From Planctomycetota bacterium (GTDB lineage: Bacteria > Planctomycetota > E44-bin39), in assembly GCA_004376375.1 (NCBI GenBank), contig SOJX01000079.1, positions 1 through 64,000 on the forward strand: a stretch of 64,000 nucleotides of DNA, given 5' to 3'. Below, piece after piece: positions 33,339 to 42,120 of this stretch. Numbering within the stretch: position 1 is the first letter of the stretch; each line of letters starts with the position of its first letter. The notes beneath the pieces were generated by a model. That model saw only the letters and a program-made list of their open reading frames with translations, was not told the origin of the DNA and searched no databases. The position numbers were made by a program, and so were the translations under genes.

Positions 33339-33703
33339 TACAGATGGGCTCACGCCTGGATGTTGCCGACAATACCGGCGCAAAGACGGTCGGATGCATT
33401 CGCGTGCTGGGCGGCACAAACCGCCGTTACGCCGGGATCGGCGATATTATCATCGCAAGCGTCAAAAAGGCCGACCCGCGGGGCGACGTCAAGCAGAAGG
33501 AAAAGGTCAGGTGCGTGGTTGTTCGCACCAAGAATTCGCTGAGGCGCCAGGACGGCTCGTATGTCCGGTTCGACAGCAATGCCGTGGTAATAATTGACAA
33601 TCAGGGCAACCCGCGCGGCGGGCGCGTCTTCGGCGCGGTCGCAAGGGAACTGAGGCAGAAAAATTTCATGAAGATAATCTCGCTTGCGGAAGAAGTTGTC
33701 TGA
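33335..33703 (+). CDS. rplN: Ribosomal protein L14
   Basis: 122 aa, standard. [40 protein letters not shown] and [20 protein letters not shown] are diagnostic. Start overlaps the end of rpsQ (ATGA). Confidence 0.97.
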   Translation: MIQMGSRLDVADNTGAKTVGCIRVLGGTNRRYAGIGDIIIASVKKADPRGDVKQKEKVRCVVVRTKNSLRRQDGSYVRFDSNAVVIIDNQGNPRGGRVFGAVARELRQKNFMKIISLAEEVV

Positions 33704-33713
33704 GGGCGGAAAA

Positions 33714-34082
33714 ATGCATATACGCAGGAACGACCTGGTCGTTGTAATAACCGGAAAGGCAAAACCGCGCAAGAAAACCGCGGAGGCCGTGACTCCACGC
33801 AAGGTGCTGAAGTGTTTTCCGAAAGAGAACCGCGTCATCGTGGAGCAGACGAATTACATCTGGAAGCACGTTCGGCGGAGCGACAAGTATCCCCAGGGCG
33901 GGCGGGTTCAGAAAGAAGCCCCCATACACGTTTCCAACCTCATGCTGTGGTGCGAAAACTGCGCGCGCCCCGTGCGCATCGGCATCAGGCGGGCGGAGAA
34001 AGTCATAAGGGGACGTACACGCAGGGTGAAAGAGCGTGTCTGCAAGAAGTGCAGCGGCGTAATAGAACCGCGCAAGAAATAG
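33714..34082 (+). CDS. rplX: Ribosomal protein L24 with zinc motif
   Basis: 122 aa from the ATG at 33714 (GAGGGCGG upstream). The KOW-like start HIRRNDLVVVITGKAKPRK, the loop VIVEQTNYIWKHVRRSDKYP and GRVQKEAPIHVSNLML are typical. The C-terminal region has two CxxC pairs (WCENCARPV ... VCKKCSGVI), a zinc-binding form known in many L24 proteins. The stop codon begins an octad array. Confidence 0.95.
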   Translation: MHIRRNDLVVVITGKAKPRKKTAEAVTPRKVLKCFPKENRVIVEQTNYIWKHVRRSDKYPQGGRVQKEAPIHVSNLMLWCENCARPVRIGIRRAEKVIRGRTRRVKERVCKKCSGVIEPRKK

Positions 34083-34191
34083 GAAGCAAGGAAGCAAGGA
34101 AACACGGAAACAAGGAAACAAGGAAACAAGAGAACAAGAAATCATTTTTTTACTTATTTCCTTGTCAACTTGTTTTCTTGTTCACTTATTT
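34081..34191. repeat. 8-base two-arm array (GGAAACAA/TTGTTTCC)
   Basis: Left arm of seven octads (aggaagca and variants, most GGAAACAA). The centre is a T run. The right arm is built from the complementary unit (ccttgtca, acttgttt, tcttgttc, acttattt). It begins inside the TAG of rplX and passes directly into a TTAGCG hairpin. Confidence 0.92.
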
Positions 34192-34217
34192 AGCGGCGCA
34201 GCTTGCTGTGCGTTAAA
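34189..34217. repeat. TTAGCG hairpin repeat at array end
   Basis: TTTAGCG, bulged G, CGCAGC-TT-GCTGTG, CGTTAAA. The outer TTTAGCG/CGTTAAA and inner stems pair throughout, with two G-T pairs. It ends 26 bases before rplE. Confidence 0.88.
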
Positions 34218-34242
34218 TGAAATACGGTGATGGGAAACGGAC

Positions 34243-34785
34243 ATGTCAAGGCTCCTGGAAAAATACAAGGCGGAAATCGTATCGAAGATGATGGAGACCT
34301 TCGGTTACGGGAACCGGCACGCCGTTCCGCGGCTGGATAAGATAGTCGTAAACATGGGGGTGGGTCGCGCCACTGAAAACTCGAAGCGCATCGGCGCCGC
34401 CATGAAAGACCTGGCGACGATAACCGGCCAGAAACCGGTCGTGACAAAGGCCCGCCACGCCGTCAGCGGTTTCAGGATTCGCGAGGGCGTGCCGATCGGC
34501 GTCAAGGTCACGCTTCGCCAGAAGAGGATGTATGAGTTCCTCGACCGGTTGATTTCGATAACGATACCCCGTATACGCGACTTCCGGGGACTGCCCACGA
34601 ATTCGTTCGACGGGCACGGGAATTACTCGCTGGGCCTTTCGGACCAGTTCGTCTTTCCGGAGATAAACGTGGACAAGGTCGAATTCCCTCAGGGGATGGA
34701 CATTACTCTTGTAATAGAGAATTCCACCGACGACCGTTCCCTCGAGCTTCTGAGGTTTTTCGGGATGCCGTTTCGGCGGCGCTAG
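34243..34785 (+). CDS. rplE: Ribosomal protein L5
   Basis: 180 aa. [60 protein letters not shown] and the 5S rRNA-binding region [20 protein letters not shown]. Ribosome site GGGAAACGG. Confidence 0.97.
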   Translation: MSRLLEKYKAEIVSKMMETFGYGNRHAVPRLDKIVVNMGVGRATENSKRIGAAMKDLATITGQKPVVTKARHAVSGFRIREGVPIGVKVTLRQKRMYEFLDRLISITIPRIRDFRGLPTNSFDGHGNYSLGLSDQFVFPEINVDKVEFPQGMDITLVIENSTDDRSLELLRFFGMPFRRR

Positions 34786-34789
34786 AGCT

Positions 34790-34872
34790 GGTCAATTGGT
34801 CAATCGGTCCTTCGGTCCCTCGGTCAAGAAAAGACCGGATGACCGAAAGACCAAAGGACCAAAGGACCAAAG
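34790..34872. repeat. 8-base GGTC/GACC two-arm array
   Basis: Left: ggtcaatt, ggtcaatc, ggtccttc, ggtccctc, ggtcaaga. Right: gaccggat, gaccgaaa, gaccaaag, gaccaaag, gaccaaag. The GGTC and GACC tetramers never change while the other four bases do. It lies between rplE and rpsN. Confidence 0.94.
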
Positions 34873-34891
34873 ACGAAAGGTTGCCTGCTTT

Positions 34892-35077
34892 ATGGCCAAG
34901 AAGTGTCTTATAATAAAACAGCGCAGGCCGCAGAAATACAAGACGCGGCAGTACAATCGTTGTCAGATATGCGGCCGCCCCCGCGGCTATTACCGCAAGT
35001 TTCAGATTTGCCGAATCTGCTTTCGCACGATTGCAAACAGGGGTGAAATCCCCGGCGTGCGGAAAGCCAGCTGGTAA
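34892..35077 (+). CDS. rpsN: Ribosomal protein S14, zinc type
   Basis: 61 aa from the ATG at 34892. It is the short zinc-binding (C+) form: [20 protein letters not shown] has the two CxxC pairs, then [18 protein letters not shown] longer reading frame upstream runs through the repeat array and is rejected as a start. Confidence 0.96.
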   Translation: MAKKCLIIKQRRPQKYKTRQYNRCQICGRPRGYYRKFQICRICFRTIANRGEIPGVRKASW

Positions 35078-35113
35078 AGCTGCGCAAGCAAGGATAAGAA
35101 GGAGTCTTTGCAA

Positions 35114-35512
35114 ATGACCATGACCGATCCCGTGGCAGATATGCTTACCCGCATTCGCAATGCGGTTCGCGTGGAAAAGGAGCAGGTCCGCATCCCGCTT
35201 TCGAACCTGAAGCTCGGGATTTCGAAAGCTCTGGAGCGCGAAGGTTATATACACGGCTTTGAAGTCGAACCCGCGACACCGTGCAGCTGGATCGTCATGA
35301 AGCTCAAATACGGGCCCGAGGGTGAGCGCATTATTAATCATATCCAGCGCAACTCCAAGCCTGGCCGGCGGATTTACGTCGGGGTGGACAATGTAAAGCC
35401 GGTCCTCAAGGGATTGGGGGTTTCGATACTTTCGACTTCAAGCGGAATCCTCTCAGACCGCGAGGCGCGCAAGAAACACGTGGGTGGAGAGTTGCTCTGC
35501 ACCATATGGTAG
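35114..35512 (+). CDS. rpsH: Ribosomal protein S8
   Basis: 132 aa. Start at ATG 35114 (AAGGAG nine bases before); TTG 35108 is too close to the ribosome site. TDPVADMLTRIRNA at the N-terminus and LGVSILSTSSGILSDREARK at the C-terminus are diagnostic. Confidence 0.96.
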   Translation: MTMTDPVADMLTRIRNAVRVEKEQVRIPLSNLKLGISKALEREGYIHGFEVEPATPCSWIVMKLKYGPEGERIINHIQRNSKPGRRIYVGVDNVKPVLKGLGVSILSTSSGILSDREARKKHVGGELLCTIW

Positions 35513-35523
35513 GGCGCCAGAAA

Positions 35524-35653
35524 AGGAAACAAGGAAACAAGGAAACAAGGAAACAAAGGAACAAGGGAATAAGTAAAGAGGAAATGGCCTTTTTTATTGT
35601 TTGTTTTCTTATTTTACTTGTTTCCTTATCAACTTGTTACCTTGTCCCTTTAT
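35524..35653. repeat. 8-base two-arm array (GGAAACAA/TTGTTTCC)
   Basis: Left arm of GGAAACAA octads with drift (ggaaacaa x4, ggaacaag, ggaataag). A loop follows, then a complementary right arm (gtttgttt, tcttattt, tacttgtt, tccttatc, aacttgtt, accttgtc). It lies between rpsH and rplF. Same family as 34081, 52911 and 57944. Confidence 0.9.
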
Positions 35654-35654
35654 T

Positions 35655-35674
35655 TGCAGCTTGCTGCGCGTGTA
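35655..35674. repeat. TTAGCG-family hairpin, truncated
   Basis: GCAGC-TT-GCTGC followed by gcgtg; the 5' TTAGCGG part is missing. It directly follows the octad array, as at 34189. Confidence 0.75.
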
Positions 35675-35695
35675 TCAGGATAGAGGAGAGACGCG

Positions 35696-36241
35696 ATGAG
35701 CCGCGTGGGGAAAAAACCGATTCCAGTGCCTTCCGGCGTTACCGTGAAGATCGAGCCGGATCGCGTTGAGGTGAAGGGGCCGGGGGGCACTCTTTCGCAG
35801 GAGATAAAGGGCGGCGTTACCGTGTCCAGGGAAGGTGATGAGCTGCAGGTGAATCGCCCAAACGACAGTAAAGCCAGCCGCGCCTTGCACGGGCTTTACC
35901 GGCAGCTGATTGCCAACATGGTCCAGGGGGTGGTAAAACCGTTTATAAAGAAGCTCGATATCGTCGGCGTTGGGTATAACGCCGCGAAGCAGGGAAAAGA
36001 CCTTGTTTTGAAAGTCGGCTTCTGCCATCCGGTCAGGCTTTCGCCGCCGCCTATGATTGAAATCGAGGTCCCGGGCCCACAACTCATTATTATCAAGGGC
36101 CCGGACAAGCAGCAGGTCGGGCAGTTTGCCGCGGATGTGCGCAAGGTGCGCACGCCGGATGCATACAAAGGCAAGGGGGTCCGCTACCACGGCGAGATTG
36201 TCCGCCTGAAGGCCGGGAAAGCTTTCGTTGGCGGTGAATAG
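35696..36241 (+). CDS. rplF: Ribosomal protein L6
   Basis: 181 aa. SRVGKKPIPVPSGVTVKIEP, ALHGLYRQLIANMVQGVVKP, and the C-terminal region with RTPDAYKGKGVRYHGEIVRL. Ribosome site GAGGAG. Confidence 0.97.
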   Translation: MSRVGKKPIPVPSGVTVKIEPDRVEVKGPGGTLSQEIKGGVTVSREGDELQVNRPNDSKASRALHGLYRQLIANMVQGVVKPFIKKLDIVGVGYNAAKQGKDLVLKVGFCHPVRLSPPPMIEIEVPGPQLIIIKGPDKQQVGQFAADVRKVRTPDAYKGKGVRYHGEIVRLKAGKAFVGGE

Positions 36242-36249
36242 CATATATC

Positions 36250-36329
36250 AGGTTCGCAGGTTTGCAGGTCTGTAGGTTTTTGGGTTCTTACCTGCCCACC
36301 TACATACCTACGAGCCTACAGACCTGATA
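36250..36329. repeat. 8-base two-arm array, ten units in perfect phase
   Basis: Five left octads (aggttcgc, aggtttgc, aggtctgt, aggttttt, gggttctt). Five right octads follow directly (acctgccc, acctacat, acctacga, gcctacag, acctgata). AGGT and ACCT boxes are complementary at fixed 8-base pitch. It lies between rplF and rplR. Confidence 0.95.
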
Positions 36330-36340
36330 AGAGGCTGAAC

Positions 36341-36709
36341 ATGAAGCGCGAGAAAAAGATAGCGAAGCAGCGACGCAGGAGACGATTGCGTGTCAGACGC
36401 AGGATGTTCGGCACCAGTGAGCGTCCGCGTCTGACCGTATACCGGAGCAATAAGAACTTCTCCTGCCAGGCTGTGAATGACGAGGAAGGCAAGACGCTTT
36501 TTGCGCTCTCTACCGGCTCAAAGGCGTTTCGTGAGATGCATGGTTACGGTGGAAACGTGGGATCAGCCGCCAAGCTGGGTATCCTTGTGGCCAGCGGGTT
36601 GAAGTCGGTGGGAATAACCAGTGTCGCCTTCGACCGCGGACACTTCCATTACCATGGAAGGATAAAGGCGTTTGCCGAGAAGCTTCGCGAAGGTAAAATA
36701 GAGTTTTAA
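36341..36709 (+). CDS. rplR: Ribosomal protein L18
   Basis: 122 aa. RRRRLRVRRRMFGTSERPRL, LTVYRSNKNFSCQAVND and the C-terminal GITSVAFDRGHFHYHGRIKA. Binds 5S rRNA with L5. Confidence 0.96.
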   Translation: MKREKKIAKQRRRRRLRVRRRMFGTSERPRLTVYRSNKNFSCQAVNDEEGKTLFALSTGSKAFREMHGYGGNVGSAAKLGILVASGLKSVGITSVAFDRGHFHYHGRIKAFAEKLREGKIEF

Positions 36710-36776
36710 AGCGCACAGGAAAGGTCGCGTGGTCCTCTGGTTATCATAAAGACCAGGGACCGGAAAGGGAATTTTC

Positions 36777-37331
36777 ATGGTGATTCGTGCTGGAGGTAGA
36801 GGACGCAGAGGCCCCGGCAGGGGTCCGGGACGCGGTCAGGAAAAGGCCGAGCCTGAAGATATGCTCCGTGAGACCGTTGTCAAGATCAACCGCTGCGCCA
36901 CAGTGGTTAAGGGTGGACGCCGTTTTTCCTTTTCGTCGCTTGTCGTCGTCGGCGACCGGAAGGGGAATGTAGGCGTCGGCTTCGGCAAGGCGAAGGAAGT
37001 TCCCAGCGCGGTCGAAAAAGGGATAAAGTCGGCCAAGAAGAATATGAAGGCCATCTCACTGAAAGGCGACACGATTCCCCATGAAACGCTGGGGCGTTTC
37101 GGGGCCGCGAAAGTTGCGCTCATCCCGGCGCGCCCCGGGACCGGCGTTATAGCCGGTGCGTCCGTCCGGGCGGTTGTGGAGGCCGTCGGGATTAAGAATA
37201 TTCTCACGAAATCATTCGGATCGAACAACCCGATGAACCTTGTCAAAGCCACGATGGCCGGGCTTGAAGGGCTGCGCACGAAAGAACAGGTTGAAACCCT
37301 TCGGGGAGTGACACTCGATGAATCTGACTGA
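36777..37331 (+). CDS. rpsE: Ribosomal protein S5
   Basis: 184 aa. [20 protein letters not shown], then [20 protein letters not shown] and the [18 protein letters not shown] region. The N-terminus has extra Gly/Arg repeats ([14 protein letters not shown]). It overlaps rplO by 14 bases, so there is no room for rpmD (L30), the usual gene between them. Confidence 0.97.
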   Translation: MVIRAGGRGRRGPGRGPGRGQEKAEPEDMLRETVVKINRCATVVKGGRRFSFSSLVVVGDRKGNVGVGFGKAKEVPSAVEKGIKSAKKNMKAISLKGDTIPHETLGRFGAAKVALIPARPGTGVIAGASVRAVVEAVGIKNILTKSFGSNNPMNLVKATMAGLEGLRTKEQVETLRGVTLDESD

Positions 37332-37824
37332 TGTAATGAAAAAGATCAAGAGGCACAAGCGTCGCACCCGCAAGGGGCGCGGCACGGGCTCCGGCATCGG
37401 AAAAACCTGCGGCCGCGGCCATAAAGGCTCCAAGTCGCGCTCCGGCTATTCAAAGCGTGCGATGTTTGAAGGCGGGCAGATGCCGCTTTTCAGGCGCATT
37501 CCGAAGCGCGGGTTTTCAAACGCGAAGTTCAGAAAGGATTACGTGCCGATTAACATCTCGAGACTGAATGTTTTTGATGACGACACCGTGGTCACACCCG
37601 AGCTTTTGTGTGAAAAGGGAATAATCTCCCGGGATTTCCGCGGTGGGCGGCTCATTAAGCGGTTCTTTGGAATAAAAATTCTTGGTAACGGCGAGATAAC
37701 CCGCAAACTCCTGGTACAGGCGCATAAATTCTCGGAAAGCGCCGTAAAGAAAATCGAAGAGGCCGGAGGCACGGTCGAGGTAATTTCGATCCATGATACG
37801 GCCGGAACCGGGAGTGAGGCCTAA
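37318..37824 (+). CDS. rplO: Ribosomal protein L15
   Basis: 168 aa. [54 protein letters not shown]. It begins 14 bases inside rpsE, with GGGGAG as ribosome site. Confidence 0.96.
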   Translation: MNLTDVMKKIKRHKRRTRKGRGTGSGIGKTCGRGHKGSKSRSGYSKRAMFEGGQMPLFRRIPKRGFSNAKFRKDYVPINISRLNVFDDDTVVTPELLCEKGIISRDFRGGRLIKRFFGIKILGNGEITRKLLVQAHKFSESAVKKIEEAGGTVEVISIHDTAGTGSEA

Positions 37825-37829
37825 GGATA

Positions 37830-39176
37830 ATGTTCAGCGTAATCGCCAACATGTTCAAGATTCCCGAGCTGAGGCGGAAGATTTTTTTCACCTTCGCCTT
37901 TCTGGCGATTTACCGGCTCGCAGCCTGGATAATGATTCCAGGCGTAGATTACCAGGCCGTTCAATATATGAAAGAGCGCTCCGCCGACTGGTGGGATTTC
38001 CTGTCGGTGGTTACGGGCGGCACGCTCCAGCAGTGCTCGCTTACCGCGCTCGGCATAATGCCGTACATCTCGAGCTCGATTATTTTCCAGCTCCTGGTGA
38101 AGGTGGTGCCGTCGCTGGAGGCCCTTGCAAAGGAAGGCGAATCCGGCCGCCGCAAGATTCACCAGTACGAGCGCTATTTCACTGTGCTGCTTTGCATGAT
38201 TCAGGGCTGGTTTATCGTCCGGATGCTGATGGGGATGAGGTTTCCCACCCCGGGAGGCGGGGAAATCCCGCTCATTGAGACACAGAACCCGGCCCTTACG
38301 CAGCTCTTCATGGTCATGGTGCTGACGACGGGCACGATATTCCTGATGTGGCTGGGCGAGCAGATAACCGAATTCGGCGTCGGAAACGGCATATCGATAA
38401 TTATTATGGCCGGTATTATCTCGCGGATGCCTTCCGCGTTCGCGCAGTTTCTCGGCAACATCACCGGCGCGTACAGCCGGGGCGAGCCCGTGCCTCCTGA
38501 GGTCGGAAAGGTGCTCGCCTTCATTGGGCTATTCGTCGGAATTGTCGTGTGCGTTGTCATGATTACGCAGGGGCAGCGAAAGATACCGATACAACAGCAG
38601 AAGGTCGCTCGCGGGCGGAGGATCTACGGCGGTCAGAGGCATTTCCTTCCGCTGCGCGTCAATGCCGCGGGCGTGCTGCCCATCATTTTCGCACAGTCGA
38701 TTATTATTCTGCCGGCCGCACTTCTCGGCGGGCTCGGGCTCCGGGGGGTGGCCGATATGTTCCAGATTGGCACCTTCTGGTACACGGTCGTGTACCTGGC
38801 AATGATAGGGTTTTTCACTTACTTCTGGACGGCGCTTACTTTCAACCCTGTCGAAATCGCCAATAACCTGAAGGAGCACGGCTCGTTTATACCCGGTTAC
38901 AGGCCCGGCAACCAGACCGCGTTGCACATCGAGAATATTCTGAACAGAATAACGCTGGTCGGAAGCGCGTTTCTGTCGTTTATCGCGATCTTTCCGCAGA
39001 TGGTCGCGTACTTCTTCAACATCAACCAGTACCTCTCGGGTTTCCTGGGCGGGACTGGAATCCTGATTGTGGTCGGCGTCGCCCTTGACATGGTTCAGAA
39101 GGTCGAGGGCCATCTGCTCATGAGGCACTACGAAGGTTTTATGAAAAAAACGCAACGCGGAAGCCGAACCTATTAG
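37830..39176 (+). CDS. secY: Preprotein translocase subunit SecY
   Basis: 448 aa, about ten membrane helices. The plug region, the YISSSIIFQLL segment, GIMPYISSS, TQGQRKIPIQ and the C-terminal tail HYEGFMKKT are typical. It forms the protein channel with SecE and SecG (not in the window). Starts six bases after rplO. Confidence 0.97.
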   Translation: MFSVIANMFKIPELRRKIFFTFAFLAIYRLAAWIMIPGVDYQAVQYMKERSADWWDFLSVVTGGTLQQCSLTALGIMPYISSSIIFQLLVKVVPSLEALAKEGESGRRKIHQYERYFTVLLCMIQGWFIVRMLMGMRFPTPGGGEIPLIETQNPALTQLFMVMVLTTGTIFLMWLGEQITEFGVGNGISIIIMAGIISRMPSAFAQFLGNITGAYSRGEPVPPEVGKVLAFIGLFVGIVVCVVMITQGQRKIPIQQQKVARGRRIYGGQRHFLPLRVNAAGVLPIIFAQSIIILPAALLGGLGLRGVADMFQIGTFWYTVVYLAMIGFFTYFWTALTFNPVEIANNLKEHGSFIPGYRPGNQTALHIENILNRITLVGSAFLSFIAIFPQMVAYFFNINQYLSGFLGGTGILIVVGVALDMVQKVEGHLLMRHYEGFMKKTQRGSRTY

Positions 39177-39221
39177 GGTTGCCGGAATAGCATTGGAAGT
39201 GAGTAAGGGCAAGGAGCGGAC

Positions 39222-39875
39222 ATGAAACTCGTTTTTCTCGGACCTCCGGGAGTTGGAAAAGGCACGCAGGCGGGGCGTTACTGCGAGCATGCGAATGTGC
39301 CGCATATTTCGACGGGCGACCTGTTCAGGGAAGAGGTGCGAAGCAATTCCGAAGTCGGGCGCAAGGCTCAGGAATTTATGGATGCCGGAAAACTCGTGCC
39401 GGACGAGGTGGTTGTGGAAATGGTGCGCAAGCGGCTCGCAAAGCCGGACGCGGAGAAAGGCTTCGTCCTCGACGGCTTCCCGCGAACGGTTGTGCAGGGT
39501 GAAGCCCTTGACGAAGTGCTTGAAGAACTGGGAATGAAGCTCGACGCCGTCGTCTCATTCGACGTGGCCGACGAGGTCGTTGTCCAGAGACTTTCGGGCA
39601 GGCGGTCATGCAAGGATTGCGGCGCGCTCTATCATATCAAATTCAACCCGCCCCCGGAGGACGGGAAATGCAGCAAGTGTCGCGGTGAGCTGTTCCAGCG
39701 CTCCGACGACGAGCCGGAAACGATAAAGGTGCGGCTGGTCGAATACAAAGAAAAGACCGAGCCGCTTGAAAATTATTATGAAAAGGGCGGGTGTCTTGTG
39801 CGCGTCGACGCCTCTCCGAAGCCGGATGAGGTCGCCGAGGTCGTGCGCAAGGCGCTTGAACGTCCGACTGACTAG
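39222..39875 (+). CDS. adk: Adenylate kinase, zinc-lid type
   Basis: 217 aa. P-loop FLGPPGVGKGTQ, HISTGDLFR, FVLDGFPRTV. The LID domain carries CKDCGALYH ... CSKCRGELF, the four-Cys form that binds zinc. Ribosome site AAGGAG. Standard place after secY. Confidence 0.96.
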   Translation: MKLVFLGPPGVGKGTQAGRYCEHANVPHISTGDLFREEVRSNSEVGRKAQEFMDAGKLVPDEVVVEMVRKRLAKPDAEKGFVLDGFPRTVVQGEALDEVLEELGMKLDAVVSFDVADEVVVQRLSGRRSCKDCGALYHIKFNPPPEDGKCSKCRGELFQRSDDEPETIKVRLVEYKEKTEPLENYYEKGGCLVRVDASPKPDEVAEVVRKALERPTD

Positions 39876-39889
39876 GACCGGGGCCTGCA

Positions 39890-40681
39890 ATGGGACTTTT
39901 CCGCCGATCACGTCAGCCGATATTGAAGTCGGCGCGCGAGATCGAGAAGATGGCCCGGGCCGGACGCATCGTGATCGGCACGCTCGAGCTTCTGTGCTCG
40001 ATGATGAAACCGGGCATTTCGACGCTCGAGCTTGACAAGGCGGCCGAGGAGTATATAAGAAGTCACGGCGGTACGCCGACGTTCTTTCAATATCAGGTTG
40101 GAAGCAAGGTGTTCCCGGGGAACATCTGCGTGTCGTTGAACGAGGAAGTCGTTCACGGAATCGGGTGCGAGGGGCGCCTCCTTTTGGCGGGAGACATCGT
40201 TTCCGTCGACGTCGGTGTTACGCTCGACGGTTACATCGGCGACGCCGCGCGCACATGGCCGGTCGGGGATGTATCCGAGGAAGCCAGGCGCCTTATGGAA
40301 GCCGCCAGCGAGGCGTTGAAGCGCTCAATAGAGCAGTGCGTTGCCGGAAACACGCTTGCGGACGTATCGGGCGCGATTGAGAACAGTGCGAAGGAAGCCG
40401 GTTTCCAGGTCGTGCGGGAATATACCGGGCACGGACTCGGTACAAAGCTTCACGAACCGCCGGAGATTTTCAACTACGTGAATCCTTCGGCTTTTGACCG
40501 CATACTCGAGGTCGGCCTTACAATCGCGATAGAGCCGATGCTGAACGCCGGGACGTGGAAAACCACGGTTTTGAAGGATAACTGGACGGTCGTCACCAGG
40601 GACCGCAGGTTGTCGGCGCATTTCGAGGATACGGTGGCGGTTACCCGTGACGGGCCTCTTGTCCTCACGGCTGATGGATAA
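39890..40681 (+). CDS. map: Methionine aminopeptidase, type I
   Basis: 263 aa. The metal-binding residues are in VSVDVGVTLDGYIGDAARTW (two Asp), GHGLGTKLHEPPEIFN (His), TIAIEPMLN (Glu) and the last Glu in SAHFEDTVAVT. NEEVVHGIG gives the substrate His. Confidence 0.96.
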   Translation: MGLFRRSRQPILKSAREIEKMARAGRIVIGTLELLCSMMKPGISTLELDKAAEEYIRSHGGTPTFFQYQVGSKVFPGNICVSLNEEVVHGIGCEGRLLLAGDIVSVDVGVTLDGYIGDAARTWPVGDVSEEARRLMEAASEALKRSIEQCVAGNTLADVSGAIENSAKEAGFQVVREYTGHGLGTKLHEPPEIFNYVNPSAFDRILEVGLTIAIEPMLNAGTWKTTVLKDNWTVVTRDRRLSAHFEDTVAVTRDGPLVLTADG

Positions 40682-40690
40682 AGGAAAAGG

Positions 40691-40906
40691 ATGCCCAAGG
40701 AAGAGCCGATTGAGCTGACAGGCGAAGTGGTGGAGGCGTTGCCGAACACCCGCTTCAAGGTAAAGCTCGAGAACGGCCATCTGGTGCACGCGCACCTCTC
40801 CGGAAAGATGCGGCGATACAACATCCGTATCCTTCCGGGCGACAGGGTGCGCCTTCAGATGTCGCCTTACGACATAACGAAGGCGAGAATTGTATACCGC
40901 GAGTAG
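40691..40906 (+). CDS. infA: Translation initiation factor IF-1
   Basis: 71 aa S1-fold protein: [58 protein letters not shown]. Its TAG stop is the first three bases of a heptad array. Confidence 0.97.
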   Translation: MPKEEPIELTGEVVEALPNTRFKVKLENGHLVHAHLSGKMRRYNIRILPGDRVRLQMSPYDITKARIVYRE

Positions 40907-41007
40907 TGGTTAGTCGTTAGTGGTTAGTAGTTAGTAGTTAGTGGTTAGTGGTTAGTCGTTAGTATCTTTTTCTTCACTAACGACTAACGACAAACGACTA
41001 ACGACTG
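40904..41007. repeat. 7-base two-arm array (TAGTGGT/ACTAACG) from a stop codon
   Basis: Nine left heptads (TAGTGGT, TAGTCGT, TAGTGGT, TAGTAGT, ...), starting with the TAG stop of infA. A T-rich centre follows, then right heptads ACTAACG, ACTAACG, ACAAACG, ACTAACG. The array ends at the GGAGG ribosome site of rpmJ. Confidence 0.95.
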
Positions 41008-41015
41008 GAGGCGTT

Positions 41016-41135
41016 ATGAAGGTGCGCAGCTCAGTCAGGCGCATCTGCGAGCACTGCAAGCTGATAAAGCGCAAAGGTGTTTTGCGCGTTATCTGTTCAG
41101 TTAATCCCCGCCATAAACAGCGTCAGGGCAAATAA
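41016..41135 (+). CDS. rpmJ: Ribosomal protein L36, zinc form
   Basis: 39 aa. [20 protein letters not shown] then [19 protein letters not shown]. The Cys-Cys-Cys-His zinc set is complete (CxxC, then C and H). GGAGG lies just before the start. Normal position between infA and rpsM. Confidence 0.95.
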   Translation: MKVRSSVRRICEHCKLIKRKGVLRVICSVNPRHKQRQGK

Positions 41136-41174
41136 GCCCGCTCTGTTTTGACTGGGGATAATGGGAGGTTTTGG

Positions 41175-41558
41175 ATGCCTCGTGTAGCAGGCGTAGACAT
41201 ACCGGCCGAAAAAAGAGTTGTGATTGCCCTGACCTATATCTACGGCGTCGGGCCTCATAACTCGAAGCTGATTCTGAAGGCGTGCAATATCGACGGGAGC
41301 GTTCGGGCAAAGAGCCTGACCGAGGACGAGCTCTCACGTATCGCGGCGGAGATTGAACGCGGGTTCGTTATCGAGGGCCAGCTCAGGCGGCAAGTTATGC
41401 AGAACGTACAGAGGCTCAAGGACATCAACTGCTACCGCGGCCTGAGGCACAGGCAGGGACTCCCGACCCGCGGGCAGCGCACACGCACGAATGCGCGCAC
41501 GCGCAAGGGACCGAAAAAGACCGTTGCCGGAAAGAAATCAGTCAAGGCGATGCGATGA
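41175..41558 (+). CDS. rpsM: Ribosomal protein S13
   Basis: 127 aa from ATG 41175 (GGGAGG upstream). [26 protein letters not shown], and the C-terminal [20 protein letters not shown]. Binds the 30S head and the A-site finger. Confidence 0.97.
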   Translation: MPRVAGVDIPAEKRVVIALTYIYGVGPHNSKLILKACNIDGSVRAKSLTEDELSRIAAEIERGFVIEGQLRRQVMQNVQRLKDINCYRGLRHRQGLPTRGQRTRTNARTRKGPKKTVAGKKSVKAMR

Positions 41559-41573
41559 TTCAGTCGTTGGCAG

Positions 41574-41614
41574 TTAGCGGCCGCACGTAACCAGACCGGT
41601 TTGCGCGGCGTTGA
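41574..41614. repeat. TTAGCG hairpin repeat with enlarged loop
   Basis: ttagcggccgc on the left and gcgcggcgttga on the right match the 1-84 copies. The short centre is replaced by 18 bases (acgtaaccagaccggttt). The outer stem is kept. It lies between rpsM and rpsK. Confidence 0.8.
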
Positions 41615-41652
41615 AACAGATTTGACGTAACGAGAAAACGGAAACCGAATTC

Positions 41653-42030
41653 ATGGCAAAACAGAAAAAGAAAGCCAGGCGAAACGTAGCCAAAGCGATC
41701 GCTCACATAAAAGCGACGTTCAACAACACGCTTATTACGATTACGGACCGCCAGGGCAATGTGCTCTGCTGGGACAGCGCGGGCACTATCGGTTATAAAG
41801 GCTCGCGCAAGTCGACGCCTTTCGCCGCCCAGCGCGCCGCCGAAGCCGTTGCGGCCAAGGCGCTCAAGTTCGGGGTAAAGGAAGTTGACGTCAGGGTAAA
41901 AGGCCCGGGCGCCGGGCGCGAACCGGCCATAAGGTCGTTGCAGGCTGCGGGGCTTTCAGTCAAGTCGATTGAAGACATGACACCGCTTCCGCACAACGGT
42001 TGCCGCCCGAGAAAGAAGCGCAGGGTCTGA
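41653..42030 (+). CDS. rpsK: Ribosomal protein S11
   Basis: 125 aa. [24 protein letters not shown]-type [19 protein letters not shown], and [19 protein letters not shown] ending [13 protein letters not shown]. Confidence 0.97.
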   Translation: MAKQKKKARRNVAKAIAHIKATFNNTLITITDRQGNVLCWDSAGTIGYKGSRKSTPFAAQRAAEAVAAKALKFGVKEVDVRVKGPGAGREPAIRSLQAAGLSVKSIEDMTPLPHNGCRPRKKRRV

Positions 42031-42037
42031 GGAAATG

Positions 42038-42110
42038 GGTTGAAGGTCAAAGGTCGAACGTCACAAGGAATAGACGTTTATTCATTGCGACCTGCGACTT
42101 GAAAAGGAGA
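42038..42110. repeat. 7-base array, loose two-arm (GGTCAAA/GCGACCT)
   Basis: Left ggttgaa, ggtcaaa, ggtcgaa, cgtcaca; right attgcga, cctgcga, cttgaaa. Less regular than the others. It lies between rpsK and rpsD. Confidence 0.65.
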
Positions 42111-42120
42111 TATTGACTAA

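Noticed and set aside
34796-34891. N-terminal extension of S14
   Set aside because: It translates the GGTC/GACC array. The protein from ATG 34892 has the normal length of zinc-type S14.
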